Source: an uncultured Collinsella sp. (GTDB lineage Bacteria; Actinomycetota; Coriobacteriia; Coriobacteriales; Coriobacteriaceae). Taken from it: 46,385 bases of DNA. The stretch spans positions 1-46,385 of the forward strand of contig CAKUHA010000012.1 in assembly GCA_934655755.1 (NCBI GenBank), written 5' to 3'. Every line of letters starts with the position of its first letter. Within the stretch, counting starts at the first letter, position 1. Below the pieces are notes generated by a model. It searched no databases, was not told where the DNA came from, and worked only from the letters and a program-made list of their open reading frames with translations. Made by a program: the position numbers and the translations under genes. Of this stretch, positions 26,292 through 35,667 are shown in pieces.

Positions 26292-27179
26292 ATGCTATTT
26301 GAAGGGGCCGGTTATTCCAACGTCGGCCGTACGCGCGAATCCAACCAGGACAGCTACCTGATCAAGGTCGCCTCCACCCCCGTGGGCGATGTGGCGCTGG
26401 TCGCCGTCGCCGACGGCATGGGCGGTCTTGAGTGCGGCGAGCTCGCCTCGGCTGCCGTGATCAGCATGCTTTCGGACTGGTTCGACAACAAGTTGCCCGT
26501 GGCCCTGGAGGCCATGGAAAGCTCCGTTGGCGGCTTTGAGAGCTTCGTCGACGGCCAGTGGGGTGGCCTGATCCAGGACATGAACATGGCGCTGATCCGC
26601 TACGGCATGGCCGAGCACATGAACCTGGGCACCACGCTTACCGCCATGCTCGCCATCGGCGGCCGCTATTCCATCGTGCACGTAGGCGATACGCGCGCCT
26701 ACGAGCTTACCGAGTCGGCGACCAATCAGCTCACCGTCGACCAGACCTTTGTGCGCCGCGAGGTCGAGGCCGGTCGCATCACGCCCGAGGAGGCCCTGAC
26801 GCACCCGCGCCGCAACGTGCTGCTGCAGTGCCTGGGCTCCACCAAGGAGGTCGTGCCCGACCTGATCCATGGCAACCTCGATCGCGATGCCATCTACCTG
26901 CTGTGCTCCGATGGCTTCCGCCACGTGCTCACCGACACCGAGCTTCGTCGTCGCCTAGGGCCCGACGCTCTGGACGCCAACGCCTGGGATGCCGAGCGTC
27001 GCCGCGGCGCCTATGCCGCCTGCACCGCAGCCGACCTGGACCGCGAGGAGCAGGAAGGCTTTGAGCCCGGCTGCGTCACCCAGCGCATCGCCGATACCGC
27101 CAAGCTCGTCATGGATCGCAAAGAGGCCGATAACGTTACCGCGCTGGTGCTGCGCGTCCAGCCTCAGGGAGGTCGATAG
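26292..27179 (+). CDS. PP2C-family Ser/Thr phosphatase
   Basis: This 295-residue cytoplasmic phosphatase removes phosphate from Ser/Thr and would oppose the neighbouring kinases. The metal-binding motifs are intact: TRESNQDSY with D20, VADGMGG with D41, GDTRAYEL, LCSDGF and KEADNVTALV. Length is slightly above the usual 240-260 because of an insert near residues 215-255. The ATG has AAAGGAG upstream. The kinase gene starts 3 bp after its stop, the classic bacterial phosphatase-kinase pairing. There is no membrane segment. Confidence 0.95.
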   Translation: MLFEGAGYSNVGRTRESNQDSYLIKVASTPVGDVALVAVADGMGGLECGELASAAVISMLSDWFDNKLPVALEAMESSVGGFESFVDGQWGGLIQDMNMALIRYGMAEHMNLGTTLTAMLAIGGRYSIVHVGDTRAYELTESATNQLTVDQTFVRREVEAGRITPEEALTHPRRNVLLQCLGSTKEVVPDLIHGNLDRDAIYLLCSDGFRHVLTDTELRRRLGPDALDANAWDAERRRGAYAACTAADLDREEQEGFEPGCVTQRIADTAKLVMDRKEADNVTALVLRVQPQGGR

Positions 27180-27182
27180 CCC

Positions 27183-28931
27183 ATGCCGTCTACCAGAAGC
27201 AGGCGAGAGGTCGACGCGCGCCGTAAGCGCGTGGGCGACGTCATCAAGGGTCGTTACAAGATTCTGTCGGTGATCGGCAAGGGCGGCATGAGCCGTGTCT
27301 ACCTGGCCGCCGACCTGCAGCTCACCAACAAGCAGTGGGCCGTCAAAGAGGTCGACCGCAACGCGACCGACCCCACCGGCCGCCCCATCGAGCAGTCGCT
27401 GGCAAGCGAGGCCGAGCTGCTCTCCAAGCTCGATCACCCCAATATCGTCGACATCGTCGATATCGAAAAGACCGAGGACTTCATCTACGTCATCATGGAC
27501 CACGTCGAGGGTACGTCCCTGGCCGACGTGGTGCGCCGCGAGGGTCCGCAGTCCGAGGAAAACGTGCAAAAGTGGATGCTGCAGGTGTGCGATGCCCTGG
27601 GCTACCTGCACCGCCAAGATCCGCCCATCGTCTACCGCGACATGAAGCCCTCCAACATCATGCTGCACCCCGATGGCTACATTAAGCTGATCGACCTGGG
27701 CGTTGCACGTGAGTACAAGGACGAGGCCCGCAAGGACACCATCGCCTTTGGTACCACGGGCTACGCCGCGCCCGAGCAGTACGGCAAGGCGCAGACCGAC
27801 GCCCGTACCGATATCTACGGCATCGGCGCCACCATGTGGCACCTGCTGGTGGGCGAGGCGCCCCCGGTCGAGTTCCCGCTGCCCAACGTCCACACCAAAA
27901 ACGAGAACGTGGGCGAGGGCTTTGCCGACGTCATCATTCCCAAGTGCTGCGAGCTCGAGCGCGCCCGCCGCTATCAGGACTGTGACGAGCTGGCCGCCGA
28001 CCTCGAGATCTACAAGGAGCTCACCCGCGAGTTCCGCGATAAGCAGGCCCGCAAGGTCAAGACCTTCTTTGGCTGCATTATCGCGTGCGTGGTGTGCCTG
28101 GCAGTGGGCATTGGCAGCATGGCGCTGCGCGAGTCCACGATCACCGAGAAGTTTGACTACCAGATGAAGCTCGGCCGCGACCAGACCCAGTCGGCTCCCG
28201 AGAAGGCCGAGAAGGCCTACCTTGCCGCCATTGGCTACCGTCCGGGCGACGTCGAGGGCTACGAGGGCCTCATCGATGCCTACAAGGCCGACGGCACCTT
28301 CACCACCAAGGAGAAGGCGCAGCTCGACGACGTGTACCAGCAGAACCTGACCGAGCTCGAAAAATCGAGCAGGTTCTCGGAGCTGTCCTACGAGATGGGA
28401 CGCCTGTACTGGTACTTCTACTCCTATGGCGGAAATAAGGACGACGAGGACGCCAACCGCACCACGCGTATCAAGGCGTCTGCCGAGTACTTTAAGAACG
28501 CCGCGGAGGATTCGTCGTTCGAGAACCACGACAAGGCCAAGATCTACAACGGCATTGCGCAGTTCACGACCAAGATCGCCATCGCCGTCAAGACCGACGA
28601 CGATTCCGATTCCATGTACAAGGAGTACTGGGGCAACCTGGAGGACCTGGCCGACGAGATCGCCAGCGAGTCCAACGAGACGGTGCGTCTGGACAGCTAC
28701 GCGCTGATCTCCAACGCCATGGAGACCTACATGGATAAGTTCAAGGCCGCCGGCATTAAGAAGTCGCAGGCCGAGAAGCTGTACAAGAAGGTCGATGCGG
28801 GTCTTAAGGCCGTCTCGCCCAAGGACGATGCCGCCGAGCAGCGTCGCGACGAGACCATCCAGCGCCTGGAGAACGAGGTCCAGCGCAAGATCACCACGGT
28901 GTATTCCAACGCCGTCGTCGCCGAGGATTAA
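27183..28931 (+). CDS. PrkC/PknB-type membrane Ser/Thr kinase
   Basis: This 582-residue kinase has a full set of motifs: GKGGMS at 32-37, K55, YRDMKPSNI at 151-159, DLG at 171-173 and APEQYG near 196-201. Unlike the two minus-strand kinases, it keeps the catalytic-loop Lys. One membrane helix lies at about 294-314. The exported C-terminal 265 residues are helical and TPR-like (EKAEKAYLAAIGYRPGDVEGY), not PASTA repeats. It directly follows the phosphatase gene and is followed after 12 bp by the acidic membrane protein. It is the most canonical kinase here and the best candidate for the main active enzyme. Confidence 0.93.
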   Translation: MPSTRSRREVDARRKRVGDVIKGRYKILSVIGKGGMSRVYLAADLQLTNKQWAVKEVDRNATDPTGRPIEQSLASEAELLSKLDHPNIVDIVDIEKTEDFIYVIMDHVEGTSLADVVRREGPQSEENVQKWMLQVCDALGYLHRQDPPIVYRDMKPSNIMLHPDGYIKLIDLGVAREYKDEARKDTIAFGTTGYAAPEQYGKAQTDARTDIYGIGATMWHLLVGEAPPVEFPLPNVHTKNENVGEGFADVIIPKCCELERARRYQDCDELAADLEIYKELTREFRDKQARKVKTFFGCIIACVVCLAVGIGSMALRESTITEKFDYQMKLGRDQTQSAPEKAEKAYLAAIGYRPGDVEGYEGLIDAYKADGTFTTKEKAQLDDVYQQNLTELEKSSRFSELSYEMGRLYWYFYSYGGNKDDEDANRTTRIKASAEYFKNAAEDSSFENHDKAKIYNGIAQFTTKIAIAVKTDDDSDSMYKEYWGNLEDLADEIASESNETVRLDSYALISNAMETYMDKFKAAGIKKSQAEKLYKKVDAGLKAVSPKDDAAEQRRDETIQRLENEVQRKITTVYSNAVVAED

Positions 28932-28943
28932 GGAGGGGCGAAC

Positions 28944-29849
28944 ATGGAAAACGTTTACTTTTACGTAGCGATCGCCGCGTTTGTTCTCGCGGCCGTGCTC
29001 GCCGTCGCCGCGGTGGTCGTGTTTGTGAAGATGGATGTCATCAACGCCATCCGCTTCCTTCAGGGCAAGCGCGTGCCCACCTCTGGTGAGGGTTCGCGCC
29101 GCCGTACGACGCGCGGCTCGCGTGGTGCCGGTGCTAAGAAGTCCAACCCCGCCCGCTCCGTGCTGGGCGGCCCCGAGGGCGACGACCGCGTGACCGACAT
29201 TGCGCACGAGGGTCCCGAGGGCGACGACAACATGACCACGGTGGTCGCGCCCATCAGCGACGAGCCCGCATCGGCTCGTCACGCCAAGGCCCATGCCGCC
29301 AAGGTGGAGAAGGACGTCCGCGACGAGAACGACGACGAGGGCTTCGCTGGCAGCGAGACTCCGACCGAGGTTCTGACCGAGGACGACATGGAGACCGAGC
29401 GTCCGACCGGTGTTCTGGTTGAGGACGAAGAGGATTCCGAGCGCCCGACCGGTGTTCTGGTTGAGGACGAAGAGGATTCCGAGCGCCCGACCGGCGTGCT
29501 TACCGAGGACGAGGATGAGGAGTCTGAGCGTCCGACCGGCGTGCTGGTGGAAGACGACGAAGAATCCGAGCGATCCACCGGTCTGCTCACCGAGGAGGAC
29601 GAGGAGTCCGAGCGCGAGACGGGTCTGCTCGACGAGGCCGACGAGGACTCCGAGCAGGAGACCGGTCTGCTCGACGAGGGCGCCGAGGCGTCCGAATCCG
29701 AGACTGACGTACTTGGTGAGGGCGATGTTTATGAAAACATCGGTTCACAAGGTGTTGCTCAACACGAGGATGACGGATTCCGCTTCATACTCAAACAGAA
29801 TGTGATAGTAGTCCATACCGATCAATCTATCGATAGGCTCTACGACTAG
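28944..29849 (+). CDS. Membrane protein with acidic Thr-containing tandem repeats
   Basis: This 301-residue protein has one N-terminal membrane helix (about 5-28), a basic stretch, and then a long acidic tail. The tail holds eight repeats of 13-15 residues with the core SERPTGVLVEDEED (DNA about 29391-29711). Two of these are exact 42-bp DNA duplicates at 29403-29444 and 29445-29486. Later copies drift to SERETGLLDEADED. The orderly acidic-flanked Thr resembles phospho-Thr ligand sites of FHA proteins. The last 35 codons cover a palindrome and a hairpin and read less like protein. The start has AAGGAGGGG upstream. Orientation is probably tail in the cytoplasm. Function is unknown. Confidence 0.85.
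   Translation: MENVYFYVAIAAFVLAAVLAVAAVVVFVKMDVINAIRFLQGKRVPTSGEGSRRRTTRGSRGAGAKKSNPARSVLGGPEGDDRVTDIAHEGPEGDDNMTTVVAPISDEPASARHAKAHAAKVEKDVRDENDDEGFAGSETPTEVLTEDDMETERPTGVLVEDEEDSERPTGVLVEDEEDSERPTGVLTEDEDEESERPTGVLVEDDEESERSTGLLTEEDEESERETGLLDEADEDSEQETGLLDEGAEASESETDVLGEGDVYENIGSQGVAQHEDDGFRFILKQNVIVVHTDQSIDRLYD
29724..29765. promoter_or_regulatory. Hairpin and GTGTTG/CAACAC palindrome, site 4
   Basis: GATGTTT-atga-AAACATC (29724-29741) is followed by GTGTTG-CT-CAACAC (29752-29765). The second is a variant of the island palindrome, ending 101 bp before the 29867 start codon. Both lie inside the 3' end of the 28944 gene. They probably belong to the promoter region of the surface-protein gene. 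Confidence 0.55.
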
Positions 29850-29866
29850 GGAAGGAAAGACGAACG

Positions 29867-32800
29867 ATGTCTGTGTTCGATAAGCTTAAGGCGTATTCAC
29901 GCAAGCCTGCCGCCGTGATCCTCGCCACCGTGATGGCCACCTCGACCATCCCCACCACCCCGATCGCCCAGGCCGTGACCGCCGCGTATGCCGCGGAGAC
30001 CTCGACGCCTGCCAAGACGACCAGCGGCGAGAGCGCTAAGGCGGAATTCGATCCGTCCGATGTAGTCACCACCATTTCGGACTGGAAAGGCGACAATCAG
30101 GAGCTTAAATATAGCGTCCATGTCGGTAAAGATGCTGGCTATGCGAGCGCTACCATTTCTAAAGCGGATATCGAGAGCCTCCTCAAGGAGCATGTTAAGA
30201 AGGAAATGGCGAGCGACTTTGTTTATGCGCCCGACGGAACTAATGCTCTGAGCGTGGCCATTAACAATTCGCTGAAAGAACAGAAGCTGGATAAGGATTG
30301 CTCGAACCCCGTTGTTCGTCAGAATGAAGACGGCACGTATTGCGTCGAGCCCTCTATTGCAAATGTTGAGTATAAGCTCGTGTCTCCTGGCGCGGAGAAG
30401 ATCGACGACAAGGGAAACGTTACCGTCAAGCGTCGTGAGGGCGGAGATGTTCAGCTTGAGTTCCAGATCACTTCGGTGACGCTTTCCGCTAAGTATTATT
30501 ACAACGTGACCAAGACGACCGTTGTGGAGAAGCCTGATACTGGCTCCACTGGCACTGGCACCGAGACTGGCGGAACTGGCTCCGGTACCGGTACCGGTGA
30601 GACGACGCCTGGTACTGTATCTGACGTGACCGAGGGTGAGGGCACGCCGTCTGTTCCCCCGACTGAGACCGTAAAGATTAAGGACCCCGTAGCCGTCAAG
30701 GACGTCAAGCCGTCCCTTGATGGGAAAAACGTTAACGTAACGACGGGTAAACTGAGTTTTAGAGAGTATTACGAAAACGAGACGGCTAGCGTTCCTGCAG
30801 CCGTTACCGCCGACAACTTGATGTATAAGTCTGGCAAGCGCGAGTATACGCTCACCCTTGGCGGCAAGGGCCTTACCGGCGAGGTCGTTAATAACAACGA
30901 GAAGTTCTTTGCTGCGTCTGTTTCGGGCGCTAACGAGAGCCAGACGCTCTCCATCGACCCTCTCAAGGCGTTCAATAACGACGAAAAGGATAAATGCGAT
31001 CCGAAGACGGTAACTATTAAGTGGAAATATCCCGATGGCACTTACACGCCTGAGACGACTACGGTCACCGTTCCCAATATTGCCCGCAAGCCTGTTTCTG
31101 TTTCTCTCCCGGGAGAGAAGGACAATGCATACACCTATCGACTCAAGGATGCTGAGCAGGACGTTGTGTTGAAGAGCGCCAACGATGCCGTTAGGAACCA
31201 GATCAAGACCGATACTGGTGATGACATCAAGGGTGATCTCTTTAAGTCCGTTACAATTTCTGGCATGCAGGCTGAGAGCCCGAACCCCGACAAGAAATAC
31301 AACGATACTAAAATTTCTTTTGACTATGCTGACGAGGCTCTGGAAAAGGCTTACTCCAACTATCAGTTTGAACTTCCTACCACCGTTGCGATTGCTGTGG
31401 TTGCGAAGGCCGACTGGAAAGATACAGGCATCACTGCCTATTCTGATAATGGCGGCGATTGCAGCAGCCTGACGGGGTCTCAGTACTCTGCAGGAAAATG
31501 GCTCAACGGCACGAACGGCAGCAACACTCCTGTTACGTTTGCTTGGAAGAACCATAAGCTTGCGATAGATGCTCCCGAGGACGGCTCCGGAGACAAGTTT
31601 GCAGAAACTGTCGACCCGAAAGTTACGGCTGATGGTGATTTCAAGTCGGGTATCACGTTCTTTGCTGTTGATGGAGACGGCGTCGTCACCAAGACAACAG
31701 ATGTTAAGTTCCGCAGGGATACGGCGGCGCCGGTTCTTGAAACCACTGAACTCGTTTCTGGTTTTAATACTCGTAATCAGAAAGTTCATGACAGCCTGAC
31801 AGCAAAAGCCAAGTTTGTCACTGATAAGCTTGCTCTTAATGCGTTCGTCGTTGACCCGAACGGGGAGAATGCCTCTGGGCTTTCTTCTGATCCTACGGTG
31901 TCGTATACCTATGGCAAAAATTCAAAGTCTGCCGGTAACGAGAACAACGGCTCCGGCTCGCTGGTTAGCAAGAAGGGCAATTCTTTCACTTATGACCTTT
32001 CGGGCAATTCCGCCGATCAGAAGGTTTTTGCCGGCAATATTAAGGTGAGCGCTACTGACGTTGCGGGCAATAAGATGGAAAAGGCTGTTACCGAGGCGAA
32101 GGGACAGCTCAAGATTGCGGAGCTCGAGCTGATTCAGAACGCTTCCAAGCCGACGGTCACCGCGGGCTTCGATAACAATAACGTTCAGCGCGAAGCCAAC
32201 GGTCGCGGTTATTACAATGCGAATCGTACTTTTACCATCACGGTGACTGATCCGTTTGGCGACTACGTGCGTGAATATGACTCCGATCAGGTCATCGCAA
32301 CGATTACCGATGGCAACGATACGTTTAACGTGACGCCCCATGATCTTATGGACATGGGTAACGATACTTATACGTTCTCCTACACCTTCGGTGCTAAGGG
32401 CGATGCGGACTGCAAGGTTTCTGCGGTTAGCTACGTGAACCTCGCCAACACTCCTGCTGTATCTACCTTCTCTGGCGACACCTTCACCATCGATAAGACC
32501 GCTCCTAAGCTGAACGTGTCTTGGAACACTGAGGCTGCTCAGAACGGTAAGTATTACAACGCTGCTCGTACGGCTACCATCACGGTTGAGGAGCACAACT
32601 TCGATCCGAACCTGTTCAAGATCGAGGCTCCGGTCTCTGCCGGCAACGGTGACGAGGCTACTCCTGCCCAGATCGGCGGCTGGACCAGCAACGGCGATAC
32701 CCACACCGCTACGGTGACCTTCCCGGGTCAGGGCGTCTACACGCTCTCCGTCTCCGGTGAGGACCTGGCTTCCAACAAGTCCGAGTCCTACACCTCGCCT

Positions 32801-33934
32801 GAGTTCGTGATCGACACCATCAAGCCCAAGATCGACATCCAGAATGTCGTCAACCGCACGGCTTATGCTGGCGAGGTCGCCCCGAGCGCTGCTGTCCACG
32901 ACACCAACCTTGCCGATGGCACCACCATCGAGGTTTCCAAGATCAGCTACCCGCTGTCCAAGGACGATCCGAACCCCTATGCGGGCGCCGCGATCAACAC
33001 CTCGGCTACCGACAAGTCCGTGAGCTACCTCAACCCGGCCAAGACCAAGGGCAACGACGGCGTCTACACGCTGACCGTTCAGGCTATCGACCTTGCTGGT
33101 AACACCGAGTCCGAGGCTGTCACCTGGTCGGTCAACCGCTTTGGTTCGACCTACGTCATCTCCGACAACACCGGCAAGATGCTCGACCAGTACCTCAAGA
33201 GCTCCAAGACCACCGATGTTAAGGTGACCGAGATCAACCCGTCCGGCCTTGATGACAACAAGACCTCCGTCGAGCTGACCCGCGACACCAAGAACACGAC
33301 GCTCAAGAGCGGTGACAACTACACCACCGACTCCGACACGTCGAGCGGCTGGAGCGAGTACAACTACACCGTCAGCAAGTCCAACTACGACAAGGACGGC
33401 GCGTACCGCGTGCTGTTCCACAGCGAGGACGCCGCTGGCAACTCCTCCGAGAACACCATGGAGGGCAAGAACGCCAAGAAGACCGGCGCCGCTGCCGAGA
33501 TTAACTTTGCCGTTGACGACACCGCGCCCATCGCTTCCTTCGTCGACCTTGCTTCGAACGGTAAGTACGAGGAGTCCTCGCACAAGGCCAAGGTGAGCTT
33601 CGAGGACAACCTCAAGCTTTCGAAGGCTCAGATCAAGGTGAACGGCAAGACTGTCGCCACCTTCACGGCCGACCAGCTCGAGAAGAACCCGATTCGCGAG
33701 TTCACCCTCGACGGCAGCTCCTCCAAGCAGGACGTCACCGTTGTCGCTTGGGACGCCGCGGGCAACAAGTCCAAGGAGCTCAAGGCTACGGGCGTGCTCG
33801 TCACCAACGACTCCTTCGTTCTGTGGATGAACAACCTGCCGCTCATGATCGGCACCATCGTCGCGATCGTCGTTGTCGCCGGCGGTATCTACCTGGTTGT
33901 CGCTAAGAAGCGCAAGGAGAACGAGGAGAACTAA
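29867..33934 (+). CDS. Large surface protein with Ig-like repeats
   Basis: This 1355-residue exported protein has an N-terminal signal peptide (about 1-43, ending near AQAVTAAYA). A unique region with a Gly/Thr/Ser-rich linker (about 220-250) follows. Several Ig-like modules come next, ending in strands such as FTIDKTAPKL, FVIDTIKPKI and AVDDTAPIAS. A C-terminal membrane helix (about 1323-1346) and a basic tail KKRKENEEN complete it. There is no LPxTG motif, so it is membrane-anchored. Bases and codon use change along the gene: to about 32450 it is richer in A/T-ending codons, after that it is GC-rich like its neighbours. The start has AGGAAAG upstream. It may be an adhesin or an envelope-stress target. 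Confidence 0.9.
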   Translation: MSVFDKLKAYSRKPAAVILATVMATSTIPTTPIAQAVTAAYAAETSTPAKTTSGESAKAEFDPSDVVTTISDWKGDNQELKYSVHVGKDAGYASATISKADIESLLKEHVKKEMASDFVYAPDGTNALSVAINNSLKEQKLDKDCSNPVVRQNEDGTYCVEPSIANVEYKLVSPGAEKIDDKGNVTVKRREGGDVQLEFQITSVTLSAKYYYNVTKTTVVEKPDTGSTGTGTETGGTGSGTGTGETTPGTVSDVTEGEGTPSVPPTETVKIKDPVAVKDVKPSLDGKNVNVTTGKLSFREYYENETASVPAAVTADNLMYKSGKREYTLTLGGKGLTGEVVNNNEKFFAASVSGANESQTLSIDPLKAFNNDEKDKCDPKTVTIKWKYPDGTYTPETTTVTVPNIARKPVSVSLPGEKDNAYTYRLKDAEQDVVLKSANDAVRNQIKTDTGDDIKGDLFKSVTISGMQAESPNPDKKYNDTKISFDYADEALEKAYSNYQFELPTTVAIAVVAKADWKDTGITAYSDNGGDCSSLTGSQYSAGKWLNGTNGSNTPVTFAWKNHKLAIDAPEDGSGDKFAETVDPKVTADGDFKSGITFFAVDGDGVVTKTTDVKFRRDTAAPVLETTELVSGFNTRNQKVHDSLTAKAKFVTDKLALNAFVVDPNGENASGLSSDPTVSYTYGKNSKSAGNENNGSGSLVSKKGNSFTYDLSGNSADQKVFAGNIKVSATDVAGNKMEKAVTEAKGQLKIAELELIQNASKPTVTAGFDNNNVQREANGRGYYNANRTFTITVTDPFGDYVREYDSDQVIATITDGNDTFNVTPHDLMDMGNDTYTFSYTFGAKGDADCKVSAVSYVNLANTPAVSTFSGDTFTIDKTAPKLNVSWNTEAAQNGKYYNAARTATITVEEHNFDPNLFKIEAPVSAGNGDEATPAQIGGWTSNGDTHTATVTFPGQGVYTLSVSGEDLASNKSESYTSPEFVIDTIKPKIDIQNVVNRTAYAGEVAPSAAVHDTNLADGTTIEVSKISYPLSKDDPNPYAGAAINTSATDKSVSYLNPAKTKGNDGVYTLTVQAIDLAGNTESEAVTWSVNRFGSTYVISDNTGKMLDQYLKSSKTTDVKVTEINPSGLDDNKTSVELTRDTKNTTLKSGDNYTTDSDTSSGWSEYNYTVSKSNYDKDGAYRVLFHSEDAAGNSSENTMEGKNAKKTGAAAEINFAVDDTAPIASFVDLASNGKYEESSHKAKVSFEDNLKLSKAQIKVNGKTVATFTADQLEKNPIREFTLDGSSSKQDVTVVAWDAAGNKSKELKATGVLVTNDSFVLWMNNLPLMIGTIVAIVVVAGGIYLVVAKKRKENEEN

Positions 33935-33969
33935 GCTCTGCGCAAGACGCTTGTGCATCTGTGAGCTTT

Positions 33970-34008
33970 ACGGCGCCTTGCCCCACTGCTGGGCGGGGCG
34001 CCGTTTTT
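33970..34008 (+). terminator. Rho-independent terminator after the surface protein
   Basis: A stem ACGGCGCC/GGCGCCGT with inner GCCCC/GGGGC pairing is followed by five T. It ends 18 bp before the start of the next gene. Confidence 0.9.
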
Positions 34009-34026
34009 ATAGGAAAGGAATGATCG

Positions 34027-35640
34027 ATGGGTTCCAAACAGGCATATTGCCCGTTTTGCGGCCAGACGGTCGATGAGGGGACGCGCGCCTGTCCGTTTTG
34101 CGGGGCGCCGCTGAGCGTGGGCGACGACGCGCCGGCACCGAGCCATGCTGCTCCCATGGGGTCGCATGCTGCCGGCGCTCACGCTGCTGGCGCGGATCAT
34201 GCGGCTGCTGCTGGGACGGCTCCTGTTGCTGATGCTGCTGCCGCGCCTGCCCCGAAAAAGCCCGGGCATCGGTTTGCGAAGGCCTCTGCGCCGGCTGCTG
34301 AGCCTGCCGCGCAGGCTCCGGCGGGGGAGGACGCTCTGTTCTCGCTTGATAACCTGGATGGTGATACGGGTGTGAACCCCAACGCTTCTGCCGGCAAGGG
34401 TGCCGCAGCTTCGCGTATGACGCCTCATCTGGATAACGCGCGTGCCGCGGTGCGCAAGCCGCTGGCAAAAAAGATCGCGATTGCCGTGGCCGCCGTGCTG
34501 GTTATTGCGGTGGTCGTGGGCGTTGGCTTGGCCTGGAAGAGCGACCAGGACCTTAAGCGCGAGGCCCAGCAGGTCTCGGCCCAAAAGAAAAAATCCGAAA
34601 GCAAGCTCGACCTGATGGGCGGCGATCGCAAGATCAAGACCGAGGCCAAGGCTGGTCTGGGCGGGGACGCGATGGTCTGCGACGGATCGTATCTGTATTG
34701 GGCGGATGCCTCTCATATCCTGGCGCGCAAGGCTTCGGGCGCCAAGGCCGTGGATGCGACGGTGCTTACCAAGGCCAGCGCAAAGTACCTGAATGTTTGC
34801 GGTGGCGACCTGTACTATGCAGACGGCGCAAACGTAATGAAGATCGAGGACATTGCCGCGTGCGCCAAACAGGCGGGCGGCAAGGGCAAGTCCAAGGTCA
34901 AGGTAAAGACGGTGGCGACGCTCGAGGGCGACGTGAAGGGACTTGTCGTGCGCGATGGCACTGCTGTCGCTATGACGCTCAAGGACGGCAAGGCCTGCGT
35001 GTGGCGACTCGATGACGACGCTGCGCACCTGGTGGCCGCGCAGCCCGCCTCGAATGCCTGGCTGTTTGGCGACAGCTCGCACTGTGATTTGGTCGTTGCC
35101 ACCGATACGGGTTGGACCGTGTGCGAGGCGACGCTTGCCGATGTTTCCTCTGCCGGCGAGATTGTGCTTGAGCAGGAGGATGCCGAGACGGAGGCCGAGC
35201 ATCCGCAGGAGACACATGGGCCCTTTGGCTCGTATGTTGCCGGCTCCGAGCAGCTCAAATGCGCTTTCTTTAGCGAGGGAACGCTCTATGCCGTGCTGAC
35301 GGGCAGCGACGGACACACCACGCTGTCGCGCTGCACGCAGGGCGGTACGTTTAGCTCGTTCGATTCCTATGCCAACGCCGGTCGCCTATGGGCCAATAGC
35401 CACGGTTGCGCGCTGGTACTGTCGGACGGCGAGCTCGGCTGGATTGACGCGAGCTCGGGCCTTTCGAGCGATTACGATAAGGTTGCCGATAAGGCCGGTC
35501 TCGATCTTAATCCCTCGACTTCGGCGCTATGGCTCAACGGCACGACGCTGTTTGTGGCGGATAATAGTGGCAAGTCCTCTACGCTTTGGGCGCTCGACAC
35601 CGCGGCCGATGCCCCCAAGCTCGTTAAGATCGCACGTTAA
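34027..35640 (+). CDS. Zinc-ribbon membrane protein with propeller-like ectodomain
   Basis: This 537-residue protein starts with a zinc ribbon (YCPFCGQT...ACPFCGAPL). A His/Ala/Pro-rich linker with an acidic motif EDALFSLDNLDGDTG follows, then one membrane helix (about 149-170). The exported part of about 365 residues has repeated aromatic strands (GSYLYWADASHI, GDLYYADGANV, GTLYAVLTGSD) that suggest a beta-propeller like those in DUF5050 proteins. The ATG has AGGAAAGGA upstream. The next gene begins 27 bp after its stop, so the two may be co-transcribed. The order zinc ribbon, helix, ectodomain matches the 37864 and 39242 proteins. Confidence 0.87.
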   Translation: MGSKQAYCPFCGQTVDEGTRACPFCGAPLSVGDDAPAPSHAAPMGSHAAGAHAAGADHAAAAGTAPVADAAAAPAPKKPGHRFAKASAPAAEPAAQAPAGEDALFSLDNLDGDTGVNPNASAGKGAAASRMTPHLDNARAAVRKPLAKKIAIAVAAVLVIAVVVGVGLAWKSDQDLKREAQQVSAQKKKSESKLDLMGGDRKIKTEAKAGLGGDAMVCDGSYLYWADASHILARKASGAKAVDATVLTKASAKYLNVCGGDLYYADGANVMKIEDIAACAKQAGGKGKSKVKVKTVATLEGDVKGLVVRDGTAVAMTLKDGKACVWRLDDDAAHLVAAQPASNAWLFGDSSHCDLVVATDTGWTVCEATLADVSSAGEIVLEQEDAETEAEHPQETHGPFGSYVAGSEQLKCAFFSEGTLYAVLTGSDGHTTLSRCTQGGTFSSFDSYANAGRLWANSHGCALVLSDGELGWIDASSGLSSDYDKVADKAGLDLNPSTSALWLNGTTLFVADNSGKSSTLWALDTAADAPKLVKIAR

Positions 35641-35667
35641 GGCGCCCAGCGCCGGAAAGGACCCATC

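Noticed and set aside
26955..29294. 779-aa minus-strand frame opposite the PP2C and kinase genes
   Set aside because: It covers parts of three clear plus-strand genes and encodes a Leu/Gly/Val/His-biased product with no domain.
29867..33934. Sortase (LPxTG) anchoring of the surface protein
   Set aside because: The C-terminus has a membrane helix and basic tail, but the preceding residues read NNLPLMIG, with no LPxTG-like motif.
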